From an uncultured Clostridia bacterium (GTDB lineage Bacteria > Bacillota > Clostridia > TANB77 > CAG-508), in the NCBI GenBank assembly GCA_934157205.1, contig CAKPHJ010000002.1, positions 1-64,000 on the forward strand: 64,000 bases of DNA, written 5' to 3'. Shown here piece by piece: positions 9,050-19,890 of the stretch. The position numbers and the translations under genes are program-made. The notes under the pieces were generated by a model. That model ran no database searches and was not told where the DNA came from. It worked only from the letters and a program-made list of their open reading frames with translations. Each line of letters opens with the position of its first letter. Position 1 is the first letter of the stretch.

Positions 9050-11308
9050 TTATTTTCTTAATTTATGTAATACTTTTATAAATGCTCTCCACATTGGATT
9101 TTTCCACAAATTTTCTTTTAAAAGTTCTTTTTTATAATTCATTTTATTTATAGAATATGCTTGTCCATAAACTTTTCTTTCATATTCTGCACATTCCCAT
9201 TTATATTCTATTTCATCATTTTCTATATTAGTTGTTATAAGTTCTTTACAAATATTTATATTATTACTTAAAGCAATTCCATTTTTTTGTTTTATTTCAT
9301 TTGGCTCTTTTTGTGTATTTTCTAGTATATTTGTCATATTTTGTATCATCTTTTTTATTGTAAACTTATTTAAAATTGTATTTCTACAATTATTTTTATA
9401 AAATTCTATGTTATTTAACACGTCATTTATAGCTATTACATAATTTTCAATTTCCTTTTGATCATATGTTTTATTATATATATCTTCTTCTTTTTGCATT
9501 ATTGGAATTATTTTTCCAACTTGACTGTTTATAAGTTCTTTTTGTCCTCCTACATCACTTGAAATAACTGGTACTCCCATACTTAATGATTCATATGATG
9601 TTAATGCTAACCCTTCTTTTATAGAACAATTTATAGTTAAATCACTTATACTATATATTTCAGCTGTATTTTGTATGTTTCCAGTAAATATAATATTTTC
9701 GTATATATTCATTTTTTTAGATTTTTCTTGCATTTCATTTAGTAAATTTCCTTCGCCTACTACCAAAACTTTAAAATCATTTCTGGTTTGTTTTAATTTT
9801 GCTATTATTTCTAAAAATAACATCGGTCTTTTTTGCTCAGAAATTCTGCATATATATGATATTACTTTTTTATTTTTTTCTTCTTTTAAATATTTATTTT
9901 TTAGTTCTATTTTATTATATTTTTTAGGATCAAATTTTTCCTCATCAACACCTATGTATACAGTTTGAACTTCACTTTCTTTTTTTCCAAAATGATTTAT
10001 TAATATTTTTCTACTATTTTCATTACATACCAAAGTTTTATCTATTACAGATTCATACATTACTGAATATCTTGAATACCCTCCATTTCTGTTATACCAT
10101 TCTTCCATATGCACATAATCTAAAATTGGTATTTTAGGATATTTAGCTTTTATGTATGGCAATATTGTATATCCAAATTTGCTATTTGAATTTAACACAA
10201 TATTTATATTTTCTTTTTCAATTATATAATTTATAAAAGAAAGCCAATATTTTTGATCTAAAAAAGATGTTAAATCATATACTTTTGCTATTTGTTCAAA
10301 TTGTTGCCTTAATACATTTTTATTAGGTTCTGTTGTAATTATAGTTATTGAAAATTTATTTTTGTCTAGTCCTTTTGAAAGATTTAAATTAAATAAATCT
10401 GCTCCACCTGTTATCATCCATGGAATTATAAATAATATATTTATTTTTTCATTTTTTGTTATTTTTTTAGGAACAATTATATTTTCTTGTTTTTCTATAA
10501 TTAAATCATAGTTATAGTTATACCTTGGATATTGTATAGCTTTTACATTTTTTTTAACATTTTGGGCTGTATTTTTTATTATTTCTAAAGATCTTTTTTT
10601 GTTATCATTTGCTCTTTGAAGTTCTCCTGTTTCTTTTCTCCTATACCATTGGCCAAAAAAACTCATATGTACTGGTGCTTTTTCTTTTGCTAATAATTTA
10701 AGCCAAAAATTCCAATCTTCATTAACTGATTTTTCTCTTAATTCATATCCATTTACCAATTCAAAGTCCGCTTTTCTAACTAAAGCCTGTGAAATTAATT
10801 CATTTACATTTTTCATTTTCTCAGAATCAAAATATTTACACCATGTATATTCTAATGATTCAAATCCAATTGAATCAGAATATGCCCATGCTGCTTTTTT
10901 ATTTGTTTCTAATGTAAAATATCCACACTCTAAAAAAGTAGGTTCTATTAAGTCGTCATCATCTAAAAACATTAGATATTTGCATGTTTTTGATGATTTT
11001 TTCGCACCAAAATCTCGTGTTGCAGCTAATCCTTCATTTTCTTTATGAAATACTTTTATTCTTTCATCTAAATTTTCTATATATTTTAAAATTTCTAATG
11101 ATTCTTTATCTTTTGAACCATCATCAATTATTAAAATTTCATAATATGGAAATGTTTGATTTAATACAGAATTTATAGTTTGTTCTATATATTTTTTACT
11201 ATTATAAAATGGAATAATTACAGAAATAACAGGTTTGTCTTTTTCATATTCCTCATTTATTATTCTATTTTTACCTGGTTCTAGCAAATAATTAAATTGT
11301 TCCCCCAT
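9050..11308 (-). CDS. Dual-domain glycosyltransferase (GT2 + GT4)
   Basis: About 752 aa. A GT2 domain at the N terminus has VISVIIPFYNSKKYI, IDDGSKD and FLDDDD. A GT-B/GT4 domain fills residues about 290-650 with INILFIIPWMITGGADLFNL, VGEGNLLNEM and the acidic EGLALTSYESLSMGVPV motif. Two successive sugar additions by one polypeptide are therefore likely. The reading frame also opens at 11332 with an ATGA overlap onto the preceding gene, but GGAAGGA lies nine bases before the Met at 11308, so I prefer that start. Confidence 0.85.
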   Translation of the reverse strand: MGEQFNYLLEPGKNRIINEEYEKDKPVISVIIPFYNSKKYIEQTINSVLNQTFPYYEILIIDDGSKDKESLEILKYIENLDERIKVFHKENEGLAATRDFGAKKSSKTCKYLMFLDDDDLIEPTFLECGYFTLETNKKAAWAYSDSIGFESLEYTWCKYFDSEKMKNVNELISQALVRKADFELVNGYELREKSVNEDWNFWLKLLAKEKAPVHMSFFGQWYRRKETGELQRANDNKKRSLEIIKNTAQNVKKNVKAIQYPRYNYNYDLIIEKQENIIVPKKITKNEKINILFIIPWMITGGADLFNLNLSKGLDKNKFSITIITTEPNKNVLRQQFEQIAKVYDLTSFLDQKYWLSFINYIIEKENINIVLNSNSKFGYTILPYIKAKYPKIPILDYVHMEEWYNRNGGYSRYSVMYESVIDKTLVCNENSRKILINHFGKKESEVQTVYIGVDEEKFDPKKYNKIELKNKYLKEEKNKKVISYICRISEQKRPMLFLEIIAKLKQTRNDFKVLVVGEGNLLNEMQEKSKKMNIYENIIFTGNIQNTAEIYSISDLTINCSIKEGLALTSYESLSMGVPVISSDVGGQKELINSQVGKIIPIMQKEEDIYNKTYDQKEIENYVIAINDVLNNIEFYKNNCRNTILNKFTIKKMIQNMTNILENTQKEPNEIKQKNGIALSNNINICKELITTNIENDEIEYKWECAEYERKVYGQAYSINKMNYKKELLKENLWKNPMWRAFIKVLHKLRK

Positions 11309-11328
11309 TTTTTTCATTCCTTCCATTT

Positions 11329-12237
11329 TCATTTTTTAAATTTCATTTTTGTCATAATAACTCCTGGAATATAGAGTATTACTGTTAGTATTTTATTTGA
11401 TAAGTCATTAATATTTTTTATTAAATTCTTTTTCTTTTTACATAAAACTGAAAATAATATGTAATGTTTTATAGCATATATTCTTTTATTCCACAATACT
11501 TTAGACATGTTTTTTTCTAAAATTTCTTTAAAAAATTCAAAATAACCACATGGATTTTCTAAAAATTGTTTTTTAATATTTTTAGTGTACCCATCTTCTT
11601 GATATTCACAAATCATAATTGGACTATTGCAACATATTATTTGATTTTCAATATCCATTTTATAATACATTCTTGCTTCTGTAATGAATTTTTCTCCATT
11701 TTCTAATTCATGCATATATTTTTTTCTTATTTCTGCTATAAATAAAAATGCTCTTTCTCCTTGATCATTTTCTTTAAAATGTAAGTCAAACAATGTAGTT
11801 CTATTTTTAGTAAAATCTTTTCCAATATTTTCGCCTTTTTCATTATACTTTAAAAAACAAAATGCATATATATTTTTTTCATTTTTGTTTTTTTCTATAT
11901 TTATTTTCATTGTTTCAAAAGCATTTGAAGTAAAATAATCGTCTGAATCACAATCTATAATATATTCTCCTGTTGCATACTTAACCAAAGTATTTATAGC
12001 TGACATTTTTCCTTTATTTTCTTGTTCAAAATATTTAATTTTCAAATTTTTATTTTCTTCTATATTAATTTCTTCTATAAATTTTTTTACAACTTCATTT
12101 GTATTATCAGTAGAGCCATCATTCATAATAAGCCATTCTATTTCAATCCCATATTTAATATTTTGTATTAAACTTTTATACAATTGTTTTAAATTATTTG
12201 CCCTATTATATGTTGGTGTAAGTACAGATATTTTCAT
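11329..12237 (-). CDS. GT2 family glycosyltransferase
   Basis: 302 aa. It begins ISVLTPTYNRANNLKQLYKSL and has MNDGSTDNT and the DCDSDDYF motif (about residue 96), all hallmarks of a GT-A family 2 enzyme. A hydrophobic stretch lies at the C terminus, followed by basic residues. GAAAGGA precedes the ATG. The acceptor is unknown. It is the sixth gene of operon 1. Confidence 0.85.
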   Translation of the reverse strand: MKISVLTPTYNRANNLKQLYKSLIQNIKYGIEIEWLIMNDGSTDNTNEVVKKFIEEINIEENKNLKIKYFEQENKGKMSAINTLVKYATGEYIIDCDSDDYFTSNAFETMKINIEKNKNEKNIYAFCFLKYNEKGENIGKDFTKNRTTLFDLHFKENDQGERAFLFIAEIRKKYMHELENGEKFITEARMYYKMDIENQIICCNSPIMICEYQEDGYTKNIKKQFLENPCGYFEFFKEILEKNMSKVLWNKRIYAIKHYILFSVLCKKKKNLIKNINDLSNKILTVILYIPGVIMTKMKFKK

Positions 12238-12263
12238 ATTTTTCCTTTCATAGTCACTATATT

Positions 12264-13365
12264 TTATAAAATTTTTATAATTTCTTGAATTCTTTGTGTA
12301 TTATCATAATTATATTCTTCTTTTTCTTCTATTTTTTTATGATTTTTTATTATATTATACAAACCATTGTATATTGCATTTTCATTGTTTTCTACTATTA
12401 TAGCCTTTTTATAGTTTTTTACCGCTTCTCTTGCTGCTGTATTTGTTATAATAATATTTTTGTTTAAAATTTTAGCTTCTTCTATAACCATTCCATATCC
12501 CTCAAATTTTGACATTAAACAAAAATAGTCAGCATTTTTTATATATGGATATGGATTTTCTTTTTTTCCAAGTAACAAAAATGTATTTTCTACATTTTTT
12601 TCTTTTATTAATTTGGCTAAATTTTCTTTTTCTGGGCCGTCTCCTATTACATAAATTTTATGTTTCATTCCATTTTTTATTAATTTTTCATGTACATTTA
12701 TTAGTCTATCTATTGCTTTTTGTTCTACTAATCTAGTAACTGTAACAAAGTTTGGAACCTCTTTACTAAAATCAATTTTCTCGTTTTCTTTTGCCTTTTT
12801 TATTACTCTTTGACTATCTAAATAATTATATATTACTAATTTTTCACATTTTATATTTGGATATTCCTTTTCAAATTCTTTTAAATTATCTTTGCTTACA
12901 AATATCAATTTTTTATATTTTGAATATATGCTTTTATCTATATGCTGTTTAAGAATTGATTTAATATTTTTGCCGAAAACTTTTGAAATATCATTATGAA
13001 TCCATGCTATTTTAGTTGTTTTATTATTTTTTATGCTAAATAGCCTTGTTATTGGTCCTTCTAGAAAAGCTATTTCAACATCATAATTTTTATTTATTTT
13101 ATTTTTGTAAATACTTTTCTTAAACAAAAGTATTTTTAGTGGTACAATTATTTTTTGCTTTATTTTGGGCAACTCAGAATATGAAATATTGTACATACTT
13201 TCTAGTTTTACTTTTTTATTTAATTGTTTTTCTAATTCACCATTTGCATATAATGTAAATATTGTAATTTCATAATTTTCACACAATTTGTTTGCAATAT
13301 CTACTAAAACCCTTTCTGCTCCACCGAAGTGTTAAACTTGTTATCCCAAATAATATTTTTTTCAT
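12264..13365 (-). CDS. GT4 glycosyltransferase, expressed via +1 frameshift at CGG codon 14
   Basis: Read from ATG 13365 (overlapping the previous stop as TAATG), the gene encodes MKKILFGITSLTL and then meets an in-frame CGG at 13326-13324. Frame 0 ends soon after. Skipping the C gives GGT GGA GCA GAA AGG, i.e. the canonical GT4 glycine loop GGAERV, then an open frame to 12264 (366 aa in all). The rest has VTRLVEQKAIDRLI, YVIGDGPEKENL and the CLMSKFEGYGMVIEEA motif. Without the shift, any product would need to start around 13286 and would lack the acceptor-binding loop. A plain mutation or sequence error is the alternative, but the same CGG context occurs in six other genes here. Confidence 0.88.
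13324..13326 (-). other. Putative +1 frameshift site (CTT C GGT)
   Basis: CGG is in frame with the ATG at 13365. Dropping its C joins the upstream frame to the downstream GT4 frame and rebuilds the conserved GGAERV loop. Confidence 0.85.
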
Positions 13366-14804
13366 TATTTTATCCTTTCATTTTCATTACATTTTATTAT
13401 GTTTTTTGTAGTACACAATAAACATGTATATATTGCTATAATAATCATCATTGAAGACGAATTAAAAAATGTGTATCCTGAAAAAAGTGACATAGCAAAA
13501 CTAAATAAAGCACCAAATATTAAAAAAATGTATTCTCCACTTATTTTATTATAATTTTTTATTCCTTTGTATATAGCATATATTAATATAGCAATATATC
13601 CACCTAAATATAAAATAAATCCAATTATTCCAAAATTAATTAATATAGCTAAAACTTCCATTTCAAATACCAGTTCTCTAAAATTTGCCATATATCCATT
13701 TCCAAATAAAATTAATATTGGATTTTTTTGATTTTTTACTAACATAATATTATAAATTAACTGTTGCGTTCTTTGGTCATTATTTTTTACATTAAATTTA
13801 TTTGCAATTTTATATAAATCCATTACAGATTTTTGCTGTTCTTCTGACATATAGTTATTTTCAATTTCATTGTTTTCTATTTTTTCTTTTATTTCCAATA
13901 GACTTCCTGTAATATGTGAATTCTGCATATTTGTTTCATCTTTTATGTTTGATTCAATTTCTTTTAAATAATTTCTTCTTTTAGTTGTTGTTGAACCAAA
14001 AACTATAAGAACAGAAAATATTAAAGCTGTTATAAGTAAAACTATTAGTAAATTTTTTTTGTTTATTTTTTTGCTCTTTATTGTATTTACAACTGTTTCA
14101 ATTGTAAAAAATAAAATTGTTATTAAAATAAATCCATATAATCCAGCTCTTGTTCCTATAAAAATACATAAATAAATTCCTACTAGTATTAATGTTGTTA
14201 TTACTACTTTTAAGTATTTTTTTTCTTTTAAATATGGCAAATATATAAACATTGATAATAAAAGAATAGCACTAATACTGTTTCCTGATTCAAACCAACC
14301 CTTAAAGCCAATACCTTCAATATATGTACTTGATGATGTTTTGGTTATTATTGATATATAAATTGAAACTATGTAAATAACTACTGATATTAAAACACTT
14401 TTTTTTAGTTTATTAATATTTTCGTTTTTAAATATATAAATATATAAAAATAAGTTTAAAACCATAAATGTGTAATTAATTAAATATTGAATTTCATGTA
14501 ATTCATTGCTATAGCTTATTCCAGTTTTTTGTTTTGAAAACAGAAATATATGAATTATTCCATATATTATGTATATTGCTGTTACTCCTAAAAATGTTTT
14601 TTTAAATTTTTTATCTTTTTTTATAAATAAATAAATTATTGCTATAATTGGTATTATAGGTCTTAAAAATGTAGAAGGTGAAAATTTAAAGTTAAAGCTA
14701 TTTCTAAAAGCAAAACTTAAAATATCCAATATTGGGCAAATTATAATAAATGCACATAATAAATTTTCTATATTTATTTTATTTTTGTCTATATTTATTT
14801 TCAT
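13365..14804 (-). CDS. Wzy-like O-antigen/polysaccharide polymerase or ligase
   Basis: 479 aa with about eleven hydrophobic segments and one large hydrophilic loop (about residues 275-345), the usual layout of Wzy/WaaL family proteins. The short motif FIGTRAGLYGF before the loop and FGNGYMANFREL after it fit this family. It sits among glycosyltransferases, so it probably polymerises repeat units or attaches the glycan outside the membrane. Sequence alone cannot separate polymerase from ligase. Confidence 0.8.
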   Translation of the reverse strand: MKINIDKNKINIENLLCAFIIICPILDILSFAFRNSFNFKFSPSTFLRPIIPIIAIIYLFIKKDKKFKKTFLGVTAIYIIYGIIHIFLFSKQKTGISYSNELHEIQYLINYTFMVLNLFLYIYIFKNENINKLKKSVLISVVIYIVSIYISIITKTSSSTYIEGIGFKGWFESGNSISAILLLSMFIYLPYLKEKKYLKVVITTLILVGIYLCIFIGTRAGLYGFILITILFFTIETVVNTIKSKKINKKNLLIVLLITALIFSVLIVFGSTTTKRRNYLKEIESNIKDETNMQNSHITGSLLEIKEKIENNEIENNYMSEEQQKSVMDLYKIANKFNVKNNDQRTQQLIYNIMLVKNQKNPILILFGNGYMANFRELVFEMEVLAILINFGIIGFILYLGGYIAILIYAIYKGIKNYNKISGEYIFLIFGALFSFAMSLFSGYTFFNSSSMMIIIAIYTCLLCTTKNIIKCNENERIK

Positions 14805-14833
14805 AATTAATAATTTCCCTTCTGTTATAGTTA

Positions 14834-15793
14834 TTACCCTATTATAGATAAAATTAATGTATATAAATTATATGTATTTTTATTTAATGTTCTTATATAT
14901 ATGTTTTTAAGTGTTTTATTTTTTTTAAGTACTTCATTTCCTTTCCAATTCGGAAATTTTTCGTTTACAATGTCCCATGTCTTTTTTATTAATTTATCTT
15001 TTAATTCTTCATCTTCTATTTTCATTATTCTTTTTAATGAACTGCAAAAAGCATATCTAACATATATATATTCTAGTTCTTTTTCGTAATTTTTATATAG
15101 TCCATTTTCTTTGTAATAGTTTATTACATGTTCTAAAACATCAAAAATTTGCATTGTTTTTTCATTTTGAGAATTAGAAATTGATTTTGTTCTTTGTATA
15201 TAATGCACCATAGGTTCTTTTAAAAATGAGACTTTTTGTATATATGGAATTAATTTATATGTAAATTCTACATCTTCATATTGATAACCATTTGGAAATT
15301 CTATACCATGTTTGTCAATTATTTCTTTTTTTATTAATTTATTCCATGCTACTACTCTAACATTTTCAAGCATTTGATTTTTATTGTTATACAACTTTCC
15401 TGTGTCAATTTTTTTCTTATTAGGATATTCCCAATAAAAATCGCACTCTACCATGTCACATCTTTCTTTTATAATTAGATTATACATTTTTTCATACATA
15501 TTTTTTTCAATGTAGTCATCTGAATCTACAAATGCAACATATTCTCCTCTAGCATGTGCTAGTCCAAAATTTCTTGCAGATGAAAGTCCTCCATTTTCTT
15601 TTTCTAAATATACTATTTTATTTTCATATCTGTTAGCAAACTTTTTGGCTATTTCTTCACTTCTATCTTTTGAACCATCATTTACCAAAATTATTTCAAT
15701 ATCTTGGAAAGTTTGATTTACTAATGTTTCTAAACATTTTTCAATATATCCCTCTACATTATAAAATGGAACTATAACACTGATTCTTGGCAT
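14834..15793 (-). CDS. GT2 family glycosyltransferase
   Basis: 319 aa. It has RISVIVPFYNVEGYIEKCLETL, VNDGSKDRS and AFVDSDDYIEKNMYEKM near residue 90, with the YEDVEFTYKL motif typical of EpsH/CpsI-type GT2 enzymes. AAGGAT precedes the ATG. It lies four bases from the preceding GT2 gene. Confidence 0.88.
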   Translation of the reverse strand: MPRISVIVPFYNVEGYIEKCLETLVNQTFQDIEIILVNDGSKDRSEEIAKKFANRYENKIVYLEKENGGLSSARNFGLAHARGEYVAFVDSDDYIEKNMYEKMYNLIIKERCDMVECDFYWEYPNKKKIDTGKLYNNKNQMLENVRVVAWNKLIKKEIIDKHGIEFPNGYQYEDVEFTYKLIPYIQKVSFLKEPMVHYIQRTKSISNSQNEKTMQIFDVLEHVINYYKENGLYKNYEKELEYIYVRYAFCSSLKRIMKIEDEELKDKLIKKTWDIVNEKFPNWKGNEVLKKNKTLKNIYIRTLNKNTYNLYTLILSIIG

Positions 15794-15796
15794 ATT

Positions 15797-16768
15797 TTAT
15801 CCTTCTTTCTTCTTACCTTGTATTTGAACATATAGTCCAATATTTACTTTTAAAAGCATTCTTTTTATTAACTGTTTTAAATTTCTTACTTTTATATTAT
15901 TGTACATTTTTCTTTTTCTTATTTCTTTTATATATTGCTTTCTGTCTTCTTTTTTTAATTCTTTTAATTTTAATATTATTGCATTTGTATAATAAATTTT
16001 TATATTTTCACATGTTGTTTTTTGTAAATTCATTTTAGAAATTTCTTTTAGCATATTATCATAATGGGCTAAACAATCACTCATTTTAACTAATGTTTTT
16101 TTATAATCATCGTTTCTTGTTACACTATTTTGAACTTGAACATATAAATACAAATAAAATGGTGTAGATACTACTGTTTTTGCACTAATTATTAATAGTG
16201 GTATTAACCCAAAGTCTTCATGATAAGTTCTTTTAAATTCATGTTTTTTTAATATTTCTGTTTTTATTAAATATATACATGGTGAGTCTAAAAGAACATC
16301 TTCACTATACATTTTATTAAATGCTTCTTGTCCGTTTATTTTTTCAAAAACAGGACCATTTACTTTTTCTATTGTTTTTCCTAATTTGTTTATTCTTTTA
16401 AGTTTAAATTTAATTAAATCAATATCTTGTTTTATATATTGTTCTAAATTTTCTATAAGCTGTTTATCTATATAGTCGTCAGAATCGACAAATAATATAT
16501 ATTTTCCTTTTGCTTTTTCAATTCCATAATTTCTTGTCCTAGCTATTCCTGTATTAGTCTTAGAAAAGTATGAAAATTTTATTTTTTCGTTATTTTTATG
16601 TTTTTCTATATATCTTTTTATTACTGAATCTGAATTATCAGTAGAACCATCATTTATTATAATTATTTCAATTTCTTCTTTTTTTGTTTGATTAATTATA
16701 GAATTTAGACATTTTTCTATATATTTTTCTGTATTAAATACTGGTACAATAAAACTTATAATTGGCAT
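15797..16768 (-). CDS. GT2 family glycosyltransferase
   Basis: About 323 aa. It has MPIISFIVPVFNTEKYIEKCL, INDGSTDNS and LFVDSDDYIDKQL, plus YHEDFGLIPLL in the acceptor half. AAAGGAAG stands four to five bases before the Met at 16768; the frame is open to 16783 but that start has no ribosome site. Second gene of operon 1. Confidence 0.88.
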   Translation of the reverse strand: MPIISFIVPVFNTEKYIEKCLNSIINQTKKEEIEIIIINDGSTDNSDSVIKRYIEKHKNNEKIKFSYFSKTNTGIARTRNYGIEKAKGKYILFVDSDDYIDKQLIENLEQYIKQDIDLIKFKLKRINKLGKTIEKVNGPVFEKINGQEAFNKMYSEDVLLDSPCIYLIKTEILKKHEFKRTYHEDFGLIPLLIISAKTVVSTPFYLYLYVQVQNSVTRNDDYKKTLVKMSDCLAHYDNMLKEISKMNLQKTTCENIKIYYTNAIILKLKELKKEDRKQYIKEIRKRKMYNNIKVRNLKQLIKRMLLKVNIGLYVQIQGKKKEG

Positions 16769-16779
16769 TTTTCTTCCTT

Positions 16780-17857
16780 TCAAAATAGTTTTTCTAATTT
16801 TTTTATAATGTTTTCATTATATTTATTTGCATTAAATTTTTCTTTTATTGAAAAACCATTATTAATAAATTCTTTCATTTTTTCGTATATATCATTTACA
16901 TTTTTGTTTGTTATAAATCCATATTTTCCTTCAACTTCTTTATAATCTGATACTTTTGTTGTTATTATTGGTTTGTTTAATATAAAACTTTCTAAAAAAA
17001 CAACTGGATATCCTTCATAGTCTGATGTTAATATAACACAATCAGATATTTCAAAATATGGATACGGGTTTTCCTTTTTTCCTATAAAAATTATATTTGA
17101 TTCTAGATTTTTTTTCTTTACTTCTTCTTTATAAAAATTAGTATCTTTTCCTTCTCCTACAAATAAAATTCTAAAATTAAATTTATTTTCTTTTAACATT
17201 TTTGCAGCATCTATAATACGAGTCAATTTTTTTTGTTTTTCATCATGTCTTCCAACATTTAAAAAAGTTGTTATATTTTCTTTTTTTAGTTCAATTTTTT
17301 CTTTCGCCAATTTTTCAATTTTTTTATTATCTATTAAATTATTACATACTATTGTTTTTGACTTCATTTCAGGAAAAATTTTAATAAAACTATCTTTTCC
17401 TTCTTCAGAAACAAAAACTATATGTTTAAATTTATTATAATTTCTTTGTTCAAAAAATTCTTTCATTTTTTCTACATTATTTTCAAATAATGTTAAATAA
17501 TCTGCATGTCCCCATAAACATGAATTTTTTGAAGCAACTCTACTTGTAAATGACCCGAACCAATGAGTATGTTGCAAAACATGCAGAAAAATCATATTTG
17601 TTCTTATTATTTATAATAAATTTTATTCTTTTAAACAAATTAATTATTTTTCTTTTTATTTTATTTTTATTTTTGCTTGGTCTATATTCAATAATTTTTA
17701 TGTTTTTGTTTAATTCTTTTAAAAAAATTCCTTGTTTCTTTTCTAAAACAATTGTTATTTCATAACCTTTTTCTTGTAATTTATTTACTAATGTAATTAA
17801 TGCCTTTTCTATTCCGCCTATGTCTAAAGAATATGCTGAAAATAATAATTTTTTCAT
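16780..17857 (-). CDS. GT4 glycosyltransferase, expressed via +1 frameshift at CGG codon 101
   Basis: Starts MKKLLFSAYSLDIGGIEKAL, a GT4 glycine loop, and runs to ATYSLV, where the next in-frame codon is CGG (17557-17555). Frame 0 stops five codons later. Skipping the C gives GSFTSRVASKNSCLWGHADY and an open frame to 16780, giving 358 aa with LNVGRHDEKQKKLTRII, LFVGEGKDTNFY and ILTSDYEGYPVVFLES. The two halves fit end to end as one GT4 protein with no overlap or missing block. First gene of operon 1, with a promoter at 17891-17919. Confidence 0.88.
17555..17557 (-). other. Putative +1 frameshift site (GTT C GGG)
   Basis: CGG is codon 101 counted from the ATG at 17857. Dropping C continues in the frame of the downstream GT4 half. 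Confidence 0.85.
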
Positions 17858-17890
17858 TTGGCTTTTCCTTCCTTTTTATTTTCATTTAAA

Positions 17891-17919
17891 ATTTTATCAT
17901 TTTTCTTTGTTTTATTCAA
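17891..17919 (-). promoter_or_regulatory. Probable promoter of polysaccharide operon 1
   Basis: On the minus strand TTGAAT (17914-17919), 17 bases and TAAAAT (17891-17896), upstream of the first gene of the operon. Confidence 0.6.
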
Positions 17920-17953
17920 GCTTTTTAATTCAAGAATAAATAAATGGGCAAAC

Positions 17954-17990
17954 AAAAAAGTTAGAAACTTTTTTAGTTTCTAACTTTTTT
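17954..17990 (-). terminator. Terminator of guaB
   Basis: AAAAAAGTTAGAAAC pairs perfectly with GTTTCTAACTTTTTT around a seven-base loop, one base past the guaB stop codon. Confidence 0.9.
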
Positions 17991-17991
17991 T

Positions 17992-19497
17992 CTATTTATA
18001 TTGATTATCTATTTCTTTTAAAATAACATCATGTGCACTACCTTCACTAATACTTACTTGTGAAACTAATGTTAATCTTGCTTTTTCATGTAATTCTGGT
18101 ATTGTTATACTTCCACAATTACACATTGTAGATTTTATTTTACTACATGTAATTGCTAAATTTTCTTTTAAACTTCCTGCATATGGAATGTAAGAATCTA
18201 CACCTTCTTCAAATGAAAGTTTTTTATCTCCTCCCATATCATATCTTTGCCAGTTTCTTGCACGGTTTGATCCTTCTCCCCAATATTCTTTTACATATCC
18301 ATTACCTTTTTTTACAATTCTAGTTGGACTTTCATCAAATCTTGCAAAATATCTACCCATCATAACATAATCTGCACCTAATGCTAATGCAATTGTTATA
18401 TGATGATCGTGAACAATTCCTCCATCTGAACATACTGGTATATAAATTCCTGTTTCTTCATAATATTCATCACGTGCTGCAACAACATCTATTAAAGCTG
18501 ATGCTTGTCCTCTACCTATACCTTTTGTTTCACGAGTAATACATATAGATCCTCCACCAACTCCAACTTTAATAAAGTCAGCTCCAGCTTCTGCTAAATA
18601 TCTAAATCCTTCTTTGTCTACAACATTTCCTGCTCCAATCTTTAATGTATCACCATATTTTTCTCTAACATAATCTATTGTATTTTTTTGCCATACTGAA
18701 TATCCATCTGATGAATCCATACATACCATGTCAACTCCAGCTTCTACTAAAGCAGGGATTCTTTCTTCATAGTCTCTTGTGTTTATTCCAGCACCAACAA
18801 TGTATCTTTTATTTTCGTCTAATAAAGAATTTGGATTGTTTTTTCTTTCTTCATAATCTTTTCTAAATACTAAATATTTTAATTTTTCTTCACTATCCAA
18901 AATTGGCAAACAAGCTATTTTGTTTTTCCAAATAATATCATTTGCTTCTCCAAGACTTACACCTTCATGTGCCCATACTACTTTTTCTTTTGGAGTCATA
19001 AATTCATCAATTGGACTTTCAAAATTGTCTCTTGATATTCTATAATCTTTATCTGTTACTAATCCTATAAACTTACCTTTTGCAGTTCCATCTTCTGTTA
19101 TTATTACAGTTGAATGACCTGTTTGTTTTACAAGCTCTATAACATCTTTTAAAGGTGTTCCAGATTTTACATTTGAATCACTAACTACAAATCCTGCTTT
19201 ATGTTTTTTAACGTTTCTTACCATTTTTGCTTGTGATTCTATTGATTGTGAACCATATATAAATGCAACTCCACCTTCTCTAGCAAGTGCAATTCCCATT
19301 TCTTCACCTGAAACAGATTGCATAATTGCTGATACCATTGGAACATTTGCATAATATTTTGCTTCTTCTCCTTTTTTATACTTAACTAATGGTGTTTTTA
19401 AACTTACTTGACTTGGTATACACCTTTCATCTGTTAAATTTGGTAATAATAAAAATTCGTTAAATGTTCTTGAAATATCTTCTAATATTTTTGCCAT
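17992..19497 (-). CDS. guaB: Inosine-5'-monophosphate dehydrogenase
   Basis: 501 aa; oxidises IMP to XMP in GMP synthesis. The active-site loop [18 protein letters not shown] contains the catalytic Cys. The N-terminal barrel portion has [14 protein letters not shown], and two CBS repeats lie between about residues 95 and 215. [19 protein letters not shown] and [14 protein letters not shown] complete the barrel. GGAAGGAAG is seven bases before the Met at 19497, so I do not use the in-frame codon at 19515. Monocistronic, with its own terminator. Confidence 0.93.
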   Translation of the reverse strand: MAKILEDISRTFNEFLLLPNLTDERCIPSQVSLKTPLVKYKKGEEAKYYANVPMVSAIMQSVSGEEMGIALAREGGVAFIYGSQSIESQAKMVRNVKKHKAGFVVSDSNVKSGTPLKDVIELVKQTGHSTVIITEDGTAKGKFIGLVTDKDYRISRDNFESPIDEFMTPKEKVVWAHEGVSLGEANDIIWKNKIACLPILDSEEKLKYLVFRKDYEERKNNPNSLLDENKRYIVGAGINTRDYEERIPALVEAGVDMVCMDSSDGYSVWQKNTIDYVREKYGDTLKIGAGNVVDKEGFRYLAEAGADFIKVGVGGGSICITRETKGIGRGQASALIDVVAARDEYYEETGIYIPVCSDGGIVHDHHITIALALGADYVMMGRYFARFDESPTRIVKKGNGYVKEYWGEGSNRARNWQRYDMGGDKKLSFEEGVDSYIPYAGSLKENLAITCSKIKSTMCNCGSITIPELHEKARLTLVSQVSISEGSAHDVILKEIDNQYK

Positions 19498-19538
19498 GTT
19501 TTTTCTTCCTTCCATTTTTTTATTTTATATAACATTTT

Positions 19539-19569
19539 AAGGATATGATAATTTTCATACCATATCCTT
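19539..19569 (-). terminator. Terminator of rplU-rpmA
   Basis: AAGGATATG pairs with CATATCCTT shortly after the rpmA stop codon on the minus strand. Confidence 0.7.
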
Positions 19570-19581
19570 AATTATACACAT

Positions 19582-19842
19582 TTATGCATTTACTGGGTAA
19601 ACACTAACTTGTTTTTTGTCTTTACCTTTTCTTTCAAATTTTACAGTTCCATCTATTAATGCATATAGTGTATCATCACTACCTTTACCAACATTAATAC
19701 CTGGATGTACTTTTGTACCTCTTTGTCTTATTAAAATATTTCCAGCAAGCACAAATTGACCATCTGCTCTTTTTACACCAAGTCTTTTAGACTCGCTGTC
19801 TCTTCCGTTATGACTGCTACCTTGTCCTTTCTTATGAGCCAT
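19582..19842 (-). CDS. rpmA: 50S ribosomal protein L27
   Basis: 86 aa. [20 protein letters not shown] at the N terminus and [18 protein letters not shown] are diagnostic. AAAGGAG lies nine bases before the ATG at 19842. Many Firmicutes make L27 with an N-terminal extension cut off by the protease Prp (ysxB), encoded between rplU and rpmA. Here L27 starts directly at the mature sequence and no ysxB lies between the genes. Confidence 0.96.
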   Translation of the reverse strand: MAHKKGQGSSHNGRDSESKRLGVKRADGQFVLAGNILIRQRGTKVHPGINVGKGSDDTLYALIDGTVKFERKGKDKKQVSVYPVNA

Positions 19843-19890
19843 TATTCTCAACTCCTTTCGGTTTTGTTTTATTTATGTTCTCTTTTTTAA

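Noticed and set aside
11329..12237. Recoded UGA
   Set aside because: Host genes such as this one end at TGA, sometimes as ATGA overlaps, and conserved proteins do not read through it.
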